From NCBI GenBank assembly GCA_963921795.1, contig OY997642.1, positions 59,883,427-59,947,426 on the forward strand: a DNA stretch of 64,000 nt. The letters are read 5' to 3'. The stretch is from Nannobrachium achirus. Taxonomy: Eukaryota > Chordata > Actinopteri > Myctophiformes > Myctophidae. This document shows, piece by piece, positions 45,779-56,897 of this stretch. Position 1 is the stretch's first letter. Each line of letters starts with the position of its first letter. Both the position numbers and the translations under genes were made by a program. The notes below the pieces were generated by a model, which had not been told where the DNA came from, searched no databases, and was given only the letters and a program-made list of their open reading frames with translations.

Positions 45779-47229
45779 GTGAGATAGTAATTCAGTTTAC
45801 CTGTTCATTTATCTAGTTTGACTCATACAACAAAACATGTTTAGTTAAAAAGTTAAAGCTTTAACTCTTTGAGTGCCAGCGCCCTCTAGGGGCCAAAGAA
45901 TGCCAGCGCATCTCTCATAGGCGAGCGCTTTAGCTTCCAGGACTTCACCTTCCAGGACCTGACGTGCTCACGTTCATGCATGGCATGGAAATGTCCCGGA
46001 TGAAGATGCTAACAGAATGGCTATTCCCATTTTGTCATCTAAAAGATCATTTTTGGGCGATTTCGCCGTAAATAAACCTTGCGCCGCTTCCCTAAAACAC
46101 AAAAAAGAGATATAAGCCTTTAAAGATGCGGTCTTTCATTGGATTAGGCGGAGATTGGCGATTGCGTTCGCAAATTACGGCCGGCCGGGAGGTTGCTAGC
46201 TTTCGGCTAGTAGCTAGAAAAATCAGGCCAGGCTTCAGAAGGCCTCTTATCATTTTATTCATTTAATTAAATAAAGCCGAACTACTTCGGGATCGGCACA
46301 CTCGTGTACTCATCGGAAGCGGCGCCGAACATCGGGTGAACATTGGGGAGCTCAAAAATGTATTTTAAACCATTTTTAATGGAATATATCGTCGGACAGA
46401 GTAGAACGGCTAGCTGGCTAGCGGCTAGCGAGCCAGGACCACCCACGACTCTACAAGCAGATCGGGGTAAGTGAATTAATAAAAAAAAGATTGTATTGGA
46501 TTGAAATAAAGCCGAACTAGTTCGGGATCGGCACCAGATGAGTTAATACTGTGATAGTAACATAGAGCAATGGTTGCCTATACAAGTGGGCCCTTTTTTG
46601 CCATCATTTTAGGAAAGTTACAGTATTTTTTTAGGCTAAGTGGAGAGGGACAATCCTTCAGTAGCACTAGCCCACAGAGCAGAGAGACATCACATAATTT
46701 GGGCCACACTGGCTTGTCTATCATCTGAATACTGACCTAGTAGCCCAATCACAAGCTACTGTGGCCCAGGAGTCCCACCCAAACATTTAACAGTTGATAC
46801 AAGCCCGCTGCCTCGCATCGCTGCCTCGACACATTATGGTCTTGTAGATGTTCTATGTTCGGTCCGCGCAGGTTGTGGTAGGCCAGTCTGGGACAAAATG
46901 CAAGGAACAAATTTATGTCCCAGTATGGCCCTGCCAACCACTCAAAATCTCGTTCACGGCCCACCCATTTGACCACTCAATACGACATCCATTCCACTGC
47001 TGTGTTAAAGGGATGGGTGGGTCATGTCATTTTCAGAGCAGATTTATTTTAATGAACAATCAGTTGATTGTGTTCTGGCTTTAGATCAATGGATTTAAAG
47101 TAGTATTATTTGCAAAACACTTCACCCATTATCAACCTTATCGTTGTTTGGTTGTGGGCAAATCAGAAACCTGACCTTTACCGCCACCCGGTCGCCTAAA
47201 AAGTTTTAAATCTTGTTTGAAATGACCAA
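45779..47229. other. Receptor B intron 6, left part
   Basis: No exon seen. AAAGCCGAACTASTTCGGGA occurs twice (46273 and 46506). A weak copy of the dispersed palindrome is near 46805-46845. Confidence 0.45.
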
Positions 47230-47430
47230 ACTTGTCTATCAATTAAAGCGGTAAATGGTGCATTTATATAGTCTTTATTCCAAAGCACTTTACATAGATT
47301 GTGCATTACATTCACCCATTCACACACCGATCGGGAGGAAACCATGTAAGGCACCAACCTAACTCTGTGTGAGCCTGGTTCTCCATCCAGCCGCTCTACC
47401 GGCCACTACCCCTGAGCCACTGCCGCCCCA
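47230..47430. repeat. Dispersed fish repeat (TTTACATAGATTGTGCATTA)
   Basis: CATTCACCCATTCACACACC and GAGCCACTGCCGCCCC are typical of a repeat found widely in fish genomes. No coding capacity. Confidence 0.6.
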
Positions 47431-47529
47431 ATTACATCACTGGTAGGCAGGTTTCTGAAATGTCAACAGCCCTCCTCTGAGAGAACAGCAATGGTGCCAT
47501 TTCATAAAGAGTATTTTTACATGATATAT

Positions 47530-48430
47530 TTTTATTGTTGCGACCCAAGGTCGCAGTATACCATGAGAAATGTCGTAGCTTGTCTCTGTCTGTGTCAGTC
47601 CTTCAGTCAGTACAGGAAGTGATGTCACGTGACATCACCTCATCAAAGATCAAACCCTGGATATCCATACTGTGTCAGTCAGTGGGTTGGTTCCCTTGTC
47701 ACTGTGACATCACAGGTGATATCACATGCAGGTGACATCACCTATGTAAAAGTCCATATATGGGTATCCCTTTTATGCCCATATATTAAGATCTCTGATG
47801 TCATTGATATATGCCAGATGGCAAAGGCATGGCCCATATCTGTGTGGCTGGTTCAGATAGGGATCTCCTTGTATGGCCATAACATATATTGTATGTATAT
47901 GGATACATATTATTATCAATAAAGGATAAAATAAAATAAAATAAAAAGTCCATATGGTCATTCCCAGAAACAAAATCCCTTTTATGCCCATATATGGAGA
48001 TTTCTGATGTCATCAAATCCAGGCCAAAACGTTAATATTAAGTCCATATATGTATATGTATATGTATATTAATAAAGGATAAAATAAATAAAATTTCCAT
48101 ACAGTATGGGCATTCCCAGATGATGCCCTGTTAGGGTACCCCCTTATGCCCATATATGGAGATCCCCAGGAATCAAACCCAGGCCCTAACTTGCCAAGGC
48201 CCTGCTTGGATTTACTAATTAACATACGTTTTATGCCCATATATGGAGATCCCTGTCCCAATGTCATCAATATTAAGGACATATCTGGGAATGTCCATAT
48301 TTGGTAATGCCCACATATGGGCATGTTTTGACATAACATTGTTGACTATCATGCAGGGGTCTCCATATATGGGTAACTGGTCCGATATACTTCACTGGCC
48401 AAGAATTGTCTCCCTGAAGGGGTCTTACTA
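47530..48430. repeat. CCCATATATGGAGATC repeat region
   Basis: At least six scattered copies of GCCCATATATGGAGATC with GATGTCATC near by, several followed by AATAAAGGATAAAATAAA. Similar units are at 3110-3145 and 42070-42440. No exon seen. Confidence 0.7.
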
Positions 48431-48576
48431 GTTTTGCCAATTATATTGGGGCCCACTTGCAATATCCTTGTGGTCCAAAATTGGGCCCCAGCCCACAGGT
48501 TGGGAACAGCTGTATATTGTGTATACATAATTATTTAAGTCTCATTCTTCATAATTTTTCTCATCACAATGTCTAG

Positions 48577-48804
48577 CTTGTGTATTACATGGAAAAGGTC
48601 AACTTCAACACATCATTTGGTGATGATGTATCATTTGATGAGAACGGTGATCCTTTATCAATTTATGATGTCATGAACTGGGTGTGGCTCCCTGATGGAA
48701 GCACAAAGGTTCACAATGTGGGTTTGATCAAGAAGTTGGCCTCCGGAGAAGAAGAAATCATTATTGATGAAAACAAAATCTTCTGGAACTTTGGATCCAA
48801 AGAG
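48577..48804 (+). pseudogene. Receptor B exon 7 (intact)
   Basis: The 76-codon phase-0 exon contains FGDDVSFDENGDPLSIYDVM and NWVWLPDGSTKVHNVG. Same length as in receptor A. Donor gtctct. Confidence 0.9.
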
Positions 48805-48817
48805 GTCTCTCTGGCTT

Positions 48818-49700
48818 TCTTTTTTTTTTTGCAACTTATTGTTTTATTATATATCAATATTCATCACAACATTTTTTTCTGGAATACAAAACAAATGATA
48901 GAATACTGTACATTAATATAGACAACATAAAATATTTATATATGATACTACAACAACAACGACAACAAACAAAAAAATGGGATAAACAAAGACAAAGGAA
49001 AAAGAGGGTAGGAAGGGGGGGAAAGGGAGGGGGGGTGTCCTGCTAGACCTCTATACGTGCAAAAGGCGCCCACTTTTTATTGTATTGTTCCTTTTGTAGC
49101 CTTACCATATAGGTGATTCTTTCCATGTCTCTAATCTCTTTCACCTTGCTCAGCCATTGATCATGAGTTGGTGGGTGTGCACCCAACCAGTTAATTGTAA
49201 TGGTTTTCTTGGCTGTTGTTAATAGTATTTGAAGGAGGTAGATATTTTTCCTGCCTTCAAAGCCCGTTGGTATAATTCCTAAGATGGCTGTCTTGAAATC
49301 TTGTGGTAATTGAGTATCAAACACTCTATTAATGTCGTTAAAAACTATGTTCCAAAACCGCCTTAGCTTGGGGCATGTCCAAAAGATGTGTGTATGATTT
49401 CCCACCTGTTCACCACATTGCCTCCAGCATTCACTTGTGGGTGTGGTGCCTGCTCTAGCAGTCAGTAACGGGGTTTTAAAAACCTAGTTATTATTTTCCA
49501 CTGATATTCTCTCCAAGAATTGGAATTGGTTACTTTGTGTGTTTCATTGCAAGCGCCTGTCCATTCTTCCTGTGTGATCTCTTGTTGAATCTCTGCCTCC
49601 CACTTTGCTTTAATATAGAGGGTCTCACTGGGTGACTTTTCTAATAAGTTTTGATATAGACTGGAAATAACTTTTTCAGTCAAGACCCCATTTTGGTATC
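48818..49700 (-). mobile_element. 5'-truncated L1-type LINE fragment
   Basis: On the minus strand the frames read LYIKAKWEAEIQQEI, WREYQWKIITRF, then after a one-base deletion in a T run, NHTHIFWTCPKLRRFWNIVF and KKTITINWLGAHPPTHDQWL. This is the end of a vertebrate L1-type ORF2. The T run at 48820-48832 would be its poly-A tail. It lies in intron 7 of receptor B, antisense to the gene. Confidence 0.88.
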
Positions 49701-49759
49701 TATCACTAAAGTAGCCAATGTTGAGCTCATGAAGTTAATGTAATTTAAATTACATTTAA

Positions 49760-50244
49760 AGTTGCTATATGTATTTTTCTGCTGGCATAAGCAGGAAACA
49801 GGCAATTGCTTATTTTCTTTTTTTAATTACATTCAGACGGCTAACCATGCTTCCTAAAGAAATGTTGTCTCTGTGACACTTCCTGGGGCCACAATCTGCC
49901 TCCAAAATTATTATTTTTTATCTGTGAGAAGTTCTGTCATTGGTCGATAGACAGACCAGCCTGCCCTGGTTTTAACCAATCAGGCTGCGACCTGGTTAGA
50001 CCTGTCTGTCAATCCTTTTAGCCCCGGTCGGCTGGTTCATGCACCAATGAGCTATTAGTGACAGAGATTCTTACAGATAAAATAATAGTTTTGGAGGCAG
50101 ACTGCGGCTCCTAGAAGCCACAGAGACTAGATTCTTTTAGGGAGCATTGTTAGACGTCTGAATATAATAAAATAAAAATAAAAAATACAAATAAGCAATG
50201 GCCTGTTTCCTGCTTATGTCAGCAGAAAACTACCTATAGCTACT
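49760..50244. mobile_element. 485-bp fold-back element at a duplicated TTAA
   Basis: TTAA flanks both sides (49756-49759 and 50245-50248). The ends AGTTGCTATATGTATTTTTC and their near complement lead into arms with TAAGCAGGAAACAGGC. Same design and size as the TTAA element at 28327-28814, but with different ends. Confidence 0.85.
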
Positions 50245-50272
50245 TTAAATGTATTGTTTCTTTCCTCTGTAG

Positions 50273-50396
50273 CCTCCTCGGTCAGTGTGCAGTGAGAGTT
50301 GTTCCCCTGGAACCCGTGTGGCCAGAAGGAAAGGAGAACCTGTATGCTGCTTTGACTGCATTGCTTGTTCTGAGGGAGAGATCAGCAATCAAACAG
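50273..50396 (+). pseudogene. Receptor B exon 8 (intact)
   Basis: The 124-nt exon differs from receptor A at two residues ([16 protein letters not shown]). Ends in phase 1 before gtaggt. Confidence 0.93.
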
Positions 50397-50534
50397 GTAG
50401 GTTAGTTGGCTGGTTGATAAAAGGGCAGGCGTGACCACAACAATTAAAGAATTTGTATCATATTATAATCAGAATTAGTGAGGATCAATTATATGAAGAT
50501 AAACAAAAAAATCATGGCACTGCATCTTTAACAT

Positions 50535-50638
50535 GGGGACAAGACGGACGGACAGACAGACGGACGGACGGACGAACGAACGAACGAACGAACGAACGGA
50601 CGGACGGACGGACGGACGGACGGACGGACGGACGGACG

Positions 50639-50695
<57 letters not shown>
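50535..50695. repeat. (GGAC)n/(GAAC)n/(GACA)n compound microsatellite
   Basis: Three related tetranucleotide blocks in the short intron 8 of receptor B. Open frames here are repeat translations. Confidence 0.96.
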
Positions 50696-50696
<1 letters not shown>

Positions 50697-50790
50697 AGTA
50701 GAGGTTTCCACATGTCCATGAATAATGATTATAGGATGAATCAATACTTTACTCGTCTGTACCTTTCTTTAACCTTGCTCTCTTTGTTAG

Positions 50791-51704
50791 ACTCTACAGA
50801 GTGCACCAGTTGTCCAGAGGACTTCTGGTCCAGTCCCCAGCGTGACCACTGTGTCCCTAAGAGTCTGGAGTTCCTCTCCTACCATGAGGCCCTGGGAATC
50901 ACCTTGACAACCATCTCACTGCTAGGCACACTTATCTGTGCCGTTGTCCTGGGAATCTTCATCTATCATCGAGACACTCCCATGGTCCGCGCCAACAACT
51001 CAGAACTCAGCTTTCAACTTTTGCTGTCACTGATGCTGTGTTTCCTGTGTTCTCTTCTGTTCATTGGTCGTCCCAGAATGTGGACCTGCCAGCTGAGACA
51101 TGCAGTGTTTGGGATCACCTTTGCGTGGTGTGTCGCTTGCATCCTGGTAAAGACTATGGTGGTGTTGGCCGTGTTCAGGGCCTCCAAGCCTGGAGGAGCA
51201 GACATTATGAAGTGGTTTGGTGCTGTGCAGCAGAGAGGAACCGTTCTGACTCTTATTTCCATCCAGGTGATAATCTGCATTACCTGGCTTGTGTCCGCCT
51301 CACCAACTCCTCATAAAAACACACAATACCACAGTGATAAGATAGTCTATGAGTGTGATGTGGGATCAACAGTTGGGTTTGCAGTGTTGCTGGGTTATAT
51401 TGGTTTACTGGCACTCCTCAGTTTTCTCCTAGCATTTATGGCAAGGAATCTTCCAGACAACTTCAATGAAGCCAAGCTAATCACTTTCAGTGTACTGATT
51501 TTCTGTGCCGTGTGGATAGCCTTCATCCCAGCATATATCAGCTCTCCAGGAAAATATGCAGATGTAGTGGAGGTGTTTGCTATTTTAGCATCTAGCTTTG
51601 GTCTATTGATGGTGCTGTTTGGCCCAAAGTGTTACACCATCCTGCTGAGACCTGAGAGAAACACTAAGAAGTCCATCATGGGTCGAGGCTCCACCAAGAC
51701 ATAG
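50791..51704 (+). pseudogene. Receptor B exon 9 (seven-helix domain, intact)
   Basis: The open frame encodes the end of the cysteine linker and all seven helices, ending GRGSTKT and TAG. It is four codons shorter than receptor A. The last third is nearly identical to A, while the first two thirds differ at about 13% of residues. Confidence 0.93.
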
Positions 51705-51910
51705 CAGCAGTACTGTATAGTAAAAGCAATTAATGTAATCAAATTTGCACCAGGAAAGTGCAGTCAGTGATCTATTGTTCAGCCTGTTCAAGTGGATGAG
51801 GTTGAGGATTGACTATTCTAATTGATATAATTAAGTTAATGGCTACCTCTGCCCATATGCTAATGCCATTCCTTTTAGTGGGACAAATTCAGTTTTATTT
51901 GACACTTAGA

Positions 51911-52680
51911 GGCCTTTTCCACCGGCAAAGAACCGGTTCCAGAACCCGTGCCGGTTCAACTTTCTTGGGAACCTTGGTTCGTTCTTGGGAACCGGCTTGC
52001 TTTTCCACCAGATTGAACCAGAGCCAAGGATTTGGCTCTGGAACCACAAAAACCAAGGATTTTGTGGTTCCGGTTCCGAACCAACTTTTACGGTTCGGAA
52101 ACCAACACCGGTTCTCGTGGAAAAGCACACCTCTGGTTCATCCCATAGGCGGGAGAAAGAACCGGAACTGGTTCTTTGCCGGTGGAAAAGGCCCCATAAG
52201 GCCCCATAAGGTTCTTTCTCCCGCCTATGGGATGAACCAGAGGTGAGCTTTTCCACCGAGAACCGAGTTGAACGGGAACCACAAAATCCTTGGTTCCTCT
52301 GGTTCAATCATGGTTCAATCTGGTGGAAACGCAAGCCGGTTCGCAAGAACGAACCACGGTTCCAAGAAAGTTGAACCGGCACTGGTTCTGGAACCGGTTC
52401 TTAGGGCGCTTTTTGCCCAGCAAAGAACCGGTTCGGGTTCTTTCTCCTGCCTATGGGATGAACCAGAGGTGAGCTTTTCCACCGAGAACCGAGTTGGTTC
52501 CAAACTGTAAAAGTTGGTTCGGAAAGGGAACCAAAAAATCATTGGTTCCTCTGATTCAATCTGGTTCAATCTGGTGGAAACGCAAGCCAGTTCGTGGCCG
52601 GTTCGCATGAACGAACCAAGGTTCCAAGAAAGTTGAACGGCACTGGTTCTTGAACCAAGGTTATTTTGGTGGAAAAGGCC
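51911..52680. mobile_element. Fold-back element, GGCCTTTTCCACCGGCAAAG family (probably two nested copies)
   Basis: GGCCTTTTCCACCGGCAAAG at the left is inverted at 52175-52195 and again near 52680. Between them, AAGAACCGGTTC and TTCTTTCTCCCGCCTATGGG repeat in both orientations. This suggests a complete element followed by a second, diverged copy. Open frames on both strands are by-products. Confidence 0.8.
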
Positions 52681-52810
52681 CTTTACAGTAGATGCACTGT
52701 TCAGGACTTCAGGTACATGCGAAGATCTTAAACTGGGAAGATCAACCATAATAAAATATTGTCATGGCACCATGACAATAGTAAAAGTAAATACATTTTC
52801 TTTTGTTTCA

Positions 52811-52813
52811 TTT

Positions 52814-52853
<40 letters not shown>
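52811..52853. repeat. (TTTC)n microsatellite
   Basis: About ten TTTC units. Confidence 0.96.
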
Positions 52854-53266
52854 ACATTGGGCTATCAATGCCTGCTTGTTTTTGGTGGGGTGAATGGGTC
52901 AGCACCATTAGTTCCCTTCGATACATGTGTTGTAACAGTGACAAATAAATTATGTATTTTTTTTAACTAATGCAATTTCTGAAAGTCATGATTGTGAAAG
53001 TGCATACTTTTATTTGATTTAATATAAATGCTTGAACATTGGATGACATTTTATGCAGTGCATTTACAGTATATGAAGAATTACTGGCTATTATTGGGGA
53101 ATAGATGACACTACAATGAACATAAACATTTAAAAAAATGTAATGAGAATACAATTGTAATAGCTGACACACAGATAGCCTATATACCGTTGTTCCCTAT
53201 TGAGCTTGGCACATTTTCTGGGGAAAGCTGCCCAGATCACATGTCACACATGTCTTCTTATTTTTT
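52854..53266. other. Gene-free AT-rich stretch
   Basis: No exon seen. Confidence 0.4.
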
Positions 53267-53457
53267 CGGTGGGAAACCACCCACTCTGTAAAACACACTA
53301 TTTTTGTCGTGAAATAAAACACATCCAACCCAACCGCCGCTTATTTCCGGGTTGTGTTTGCGGTGGCTGCTGGGTGGCTCGAGGTGGGTGCATTTTATTT
53401 CATGACAAAATTAATGTATTTTACATAGTGGGTGGGGTGCTGAGAGGTTTCCCACCG
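53267..53457. mobile_element. Short fold-back element, CGGTGGGAAACC ends
   Basis: CGGTGGGAAACC is inverted at 53446-53457. The arms include GTCGTGAAATAAAA against TTTTATTTCATGAC and flank a GC-rich loop. Confidence 0.75.
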
Positions 53458-53559
53458 CAGAGAATAGACTTTCAACAACTCAAAACCTTTGGTTTGGTGA
53501 GTAGCGAAGTAGTTTAGTTTATTTTGACTGAAGTTGAGCCATCGTAGGGGTACAGAAAT

Positions 53560-53960
53560 CCTGGTCTAGTCTTTTAGCCAGCCGTCTGTCAGAGCGTCTC
53601 TGGACCAGACAGATAGCATTTACAAAAAGGAAAGGCAGCAGCTTTACCCTCTCAGACAGCTGAGAAGTTTAATGCCAGTAAACACACCCTGACCAAGGTC
53701 TATAGGTCACTTACTGAGAGCGTTCTCACTTTTAACATGGTCTCCTGGTATGGGAACCTCTCAGTTAGAGATAGGAACAAGCTCACCCAGGTACAGTAGT
53801 TAATCAAGCAAGTAAGATCATTGGAAACAAACAATTGCAACTTCAGGACACATACAACCGCACCATAACCAAAAAGGCAATTCAGATTTATAATGACTCT
53901 GACTGTCTGACAGACTGAGTGCAGTGTGGTCTAATCTCCTAAGAAATCACATGACATGGG
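53560..53960 (+). mobile_element. LINE ORF2 C-terminal remnant
   Basis: Frames give KRQQLYPLRQLRSLMPVN, then LTKVYRSLTESVLTFNMVSW and YGNLSVRDRNKLTQV. This resembles the end of a fish LINE reverse transcriptase protein. It is frameshifted and truncated. Confidence 0.75.
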
Positions 53961-54550
53961 CGGTTCATTCTACCTACACACCAAACTCGATAGTTATGTA
54001 GTGTGCGTGTGTGGGTGTGTGCGTGCACGTGTGTGAGAAGTTTTTAAAGAGGCAGTGATCAGGTCATTGTGATTAATAGGTACAGTAGAAATGGTCACGC
54101 TGTTATATGAGTCAATAGTTTTCCTCCCGTCGTGAAAATGGTACAGGTATAGAGTATATATGTCAGCTAAAGCTCTGACAAATATTTAAATACAAGACAC
54201 ACTGAAACATATTTCAGTTGCAAGTGAAAGTATGCAGCTAATGTTGACTGTAATCATGTCAAGTTAAGCTGGTTTTACTGCTATAGAACATTTCATAGCA
54301 TTTAGACTCAATGTGAATCACATCATACTAAACCACACTAAAAACTGCTAAAAAACTTTGAAAAGATACTGTACAAACTAATCAACAAAGTACAGCCGCC
54401 ACCACCACACAAACACAATACGTTTTTTTATTCTTTATTTACCCCGGGAGGTAGCTATTAGATTGGATGCTTATTTTCAGCATCACGCACGCACGCACGC
54501 ATGCATGCGGCACGCACGCACACCACTGACCAGTACAACCACACAACAGT
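53961..54550. other. Gene-free stretch
   Basis: No exon seen. Short CACG/CGCA runs occur at 54485-54525. Confidence 0.4.
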
Positions 54551-54554
54551 CTTA

Positions 54555-54748
54555 TGCCTCATTCACACTACAGATATATAGTTGAACGTTTTGCTTGGTA
54601 ATTCAATGTAATCTCAATGGAAACCAGCTTTAAAGGCTGGATTCCAAGGACAGCCGACACGCCCAGCCTTTAAAGCTGGTTTCCATTGAGATTACATTGA
54701 ATTACCAAGCAAAACGTTCAACTATATATCTGTAGTGTGAATGAGGCA
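54555..54748. mobile_element. 194-bp perfect hairpin MITE with a TTA duplication
   Basis: Two arms of about 86 bp are, as far as I can read, exactly complementary, starting TGCCTCATTCACACTACAG, with a loop of about 20 bases near 54650. TTA flanks both sides (54552-54554 and 54749-54751), the usual target duplication of PIF/Harbinger elements. If transcribed it would form a long microRNA-like hairpin. Confidence 0.88.
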
Positions 54749-54754
54749 TTACAC

Positions 54755-55725
54755 TGTTGCTCCACAGGATCAGTCATGGGGTGGAGGGTTCAGTTCAATG
54801 CCTTGCTAAAAGACACTTCAGCGGTGTTGGGGGAGGGGTGAGTGGTGGGGGCAGTTAACTTCTCCACCCATCGATTTTGCCTCAAACCGGGAACCTTCCG
54901 GCAACAAGCACTGCGGGGCACTTTTGGACCCCCACTTTGACAATGATTACTTTAAAACCCTCTAAGGCCCGCATTAAGAAATACTTGAAATAAAAAATTG
55001 AAAAAAATCAGATGGTGTTGTAGGAGTCCTATTAAGAGGAAAATGTAATGTTTTTTTCAAAAAAATGTTTTTGTAAGATTTTATAGCCATAAATCAAAAA
55101 TCATAAATCATGCTCTAATTTACATATGGGGGATATTTTTCACAATAATAACATATGTACATGTTCTAGACATTCTAATGATCACCAAAAAAATAGTACA
55201 GGCATTTTACTTATGTTTTTGTGAGGTATAGCTTCCATGAAAAAGTGAGATGTTGTTCGTCAAAACTCTGGAATTTCAGCGGGTGTGGCGGGTGTGAATG
55301 TCAGCCCCTGTGGGGGGTATTTATATGCAAATATTGTGGCCAATGGCATTGTAATACTAAACAATAGAATCCAATGGTGGTGTTTAGGTGGTAGGGGGAG
55401 CTAAAATAAAATGATTTAAACCTTTTTTTGGATAAAATACAAACGTTGTAATATTACAACCGTGGGCCTTAGAGGGTTAATTTGAATTATTAGTAGGCTA
55501 CATCTGGTCGGCTACACCACACTGTGAGCTTGTATATTTGTTACTTAGTTTCACTACTTTTGACAATAATGACATGCCCAAAACTGGAAGGCCGGGTTGA
55601 GAGTGGTTAGGTCTGTCTGTGGGTTTTGTTAAATATTGAACCCATGAAAAGTATCAGCTGCTGTCTGATGTGTACATGCTGCTCCTCTCTGCCAGAGGGC
55701 GCTGTTTAGTTCAGTCAGAAGCAGC
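54755..55725. other. Stretch downstream of rbp1, repeat debris
   Basis: The first 190 bases resemble a common fish repeat (GACACTTCAGCGGTGT, GGGAACCTTCCGGC). The rest is AT-rich with no exon. A half copy of the dispersed palindrome is at 55510-55560. No convincing polyadenylation signal for the minus-strand gene was seen close to 55726. Confidence 0.4.
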
Positions 55726-55776
55726 TCAGGTCTTCTTGAACACCTGCTTGGCCACTGCTCCTCCTGCTCTCAGCTC
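55726..55776 (-). CDS. rbp1: rbp1 exon 4
   Basis: Encodes ELRAGGAVAKQVFKKT and TGA after the acceptor tgtgaag. The KQVFKK ending is the family C-terminus. Confidence 0.9.
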   Translation of the reverse strand, partial: ELRAGGAVAKQVFKKT

Positions 55777-56029
55777 CTTCACAAAACAATGGAAAGGAAA
55801 CACAATGCATTGTTACAGTTTACGGTTTAGGCATTTATCAGATGCTCTTGAATAGACTGAAGTCAAGTGTGAGGTCAGATTTAGCAGATTAGATGATTTA
55901 TTTCATAGTTTTTATGCACAACAAGATGAGTGTAAGTACACTCTACGGGTGCACCATACAGTAAACTCTCATCGCTCCACTCGTACCGTGTGTGGTACAT
56001 CGCAACACATCCTTCCCTGGAGCAGTGGT

Positions 56030-56340
56030 GGACACAGTACTCAACCCCAGGACTTGAGTCAAAGTACAGATACTCCTGGTCAAACATTACAACTATAAGT
56101 GAAAGTAGCTTATTCATTTTACTCAAGTTAAGGTAGCCTACAAAGGTAATTGGTTGATTGCAGGTTTTCATTACAACACTAAACACCTTATTGAAATGCA
56201 CATTAGAAGTGAGTAGACTAATATGACATGACTGATGCAATAATGCATACCTGCCTACCGATGACATCATAAGAAGGCAGGTTTATCCGCAATGGCTTCT
56301 ATCTCAGCATGCTGGCATTGCAGTAAGAGAAAAGCTAGGG
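56030..56340. other. rbp1 intron 3 with repeat debris
   Basis: Contains a GTACTTTGACTCAAGT-like dispersed repeat and no further exon. Confidence 0.45.
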
Positions 56341-56590
56341 TTTATCGTCACTACGTTTTTTCGCAAAGTTAAGCCCTGCTTCATCAGACAAGGCCGTTGC
56401 ACAAAAGTAGTGAAAACAGCATATCTACAAGCACACAACGCCTCGCACCACGAGGCGTTGTGTGCTTGTAGAGAGGCGTTGTGTGCTTGTAGAACGGCTG
56501 TTTTCACTAGCTTAAATCATTTCTAAAATCATAAATACAAACAAACGGTTATAGACATACAAGGTTTCCACCCGACAACGGCGTTATATT
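56341..56590. mobile_element. Palindromic element in rbp1 intron 3
   Basis: The right end CCACCCGACAACGGCG matches the element at 19842-20099. The core (56405-56505) has CTACAAGCACACAACGCCTC and inverted repeats of it, with one half present twice (56451 and 56474). Confidence 0.82.
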
Positions 56591-56795
56591 AGCTTGGAAT
56601 CCCCATGATGTCATTGGTTGGCAAGTGTGTCTGACCTGTCCATAACCCACCATTGAGATACAGAATATGGCAGAACATAGGCAGGAATTGAAACATTTAA
56701 ACACCAAAAGGCTATTCAAATTCAACATAGATTCCATTCTCCATATAACATGTGTATATATTTCTTGATGACATTGACAGTTGATGACCTCTTAC

Positions 56796-56897
56796 CAGAT
56801 GCAGCTCATCTCCGTTCACCCAGTGGGTCCATCCTCGACCTTCCACCTCTCCCTTCTGAACACACACCAGCCTGTCCCCCTCCCATGTGACAGTGGA
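56796..56897 (-). CDS. rbp1: rbp1 exon 3
   Basis: The 34-codon phase-0 exon encodes [20 protein letters not shown] and [14 protein letters not shown]. The acceptor is CCATACAG, donor gtaaga. H109 (with Met) lies where RBP1 has Gln. Confidence 0.93.

Larger units (their letters stand above)
37909..51704 (+). pseudogene. Receptor B: OlfC/V2R-type family C GPCR pseudogene, paralogue of A
   Basis: All nine exons of receptor A have counterparts in order, with matching lengths. Three lesions break the gene. The second half of exon 2 and most of intron 2 are deleted, so exon 2 runs into a stop at 38462-38464. A 2101-bp palindrome splits exon 3. One base is missing in exon 6, shifting the frame to a stop at 45780. 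Splice sites and the seven-helix exon are otherwise intact. It keeps the canonical amino-acid-binding residues T (SYYATC), D (IPSDAFQ), Y (DNDYG) and E (MASEAW) that receptor A has lost. The pattern suggests fairly recent loss. An allele without the insertion might still be functional in other individuals, but the frameshift argues against that. Confidence 0.85.

Noticed and set aside
51809..52749. Open frames of 130-145 codons on both strands after receptor B
   Set aside because: They lie in the GGCCTTTTCCACCGG fold-back element. Both strands give similar peptides because the arms are complementary.
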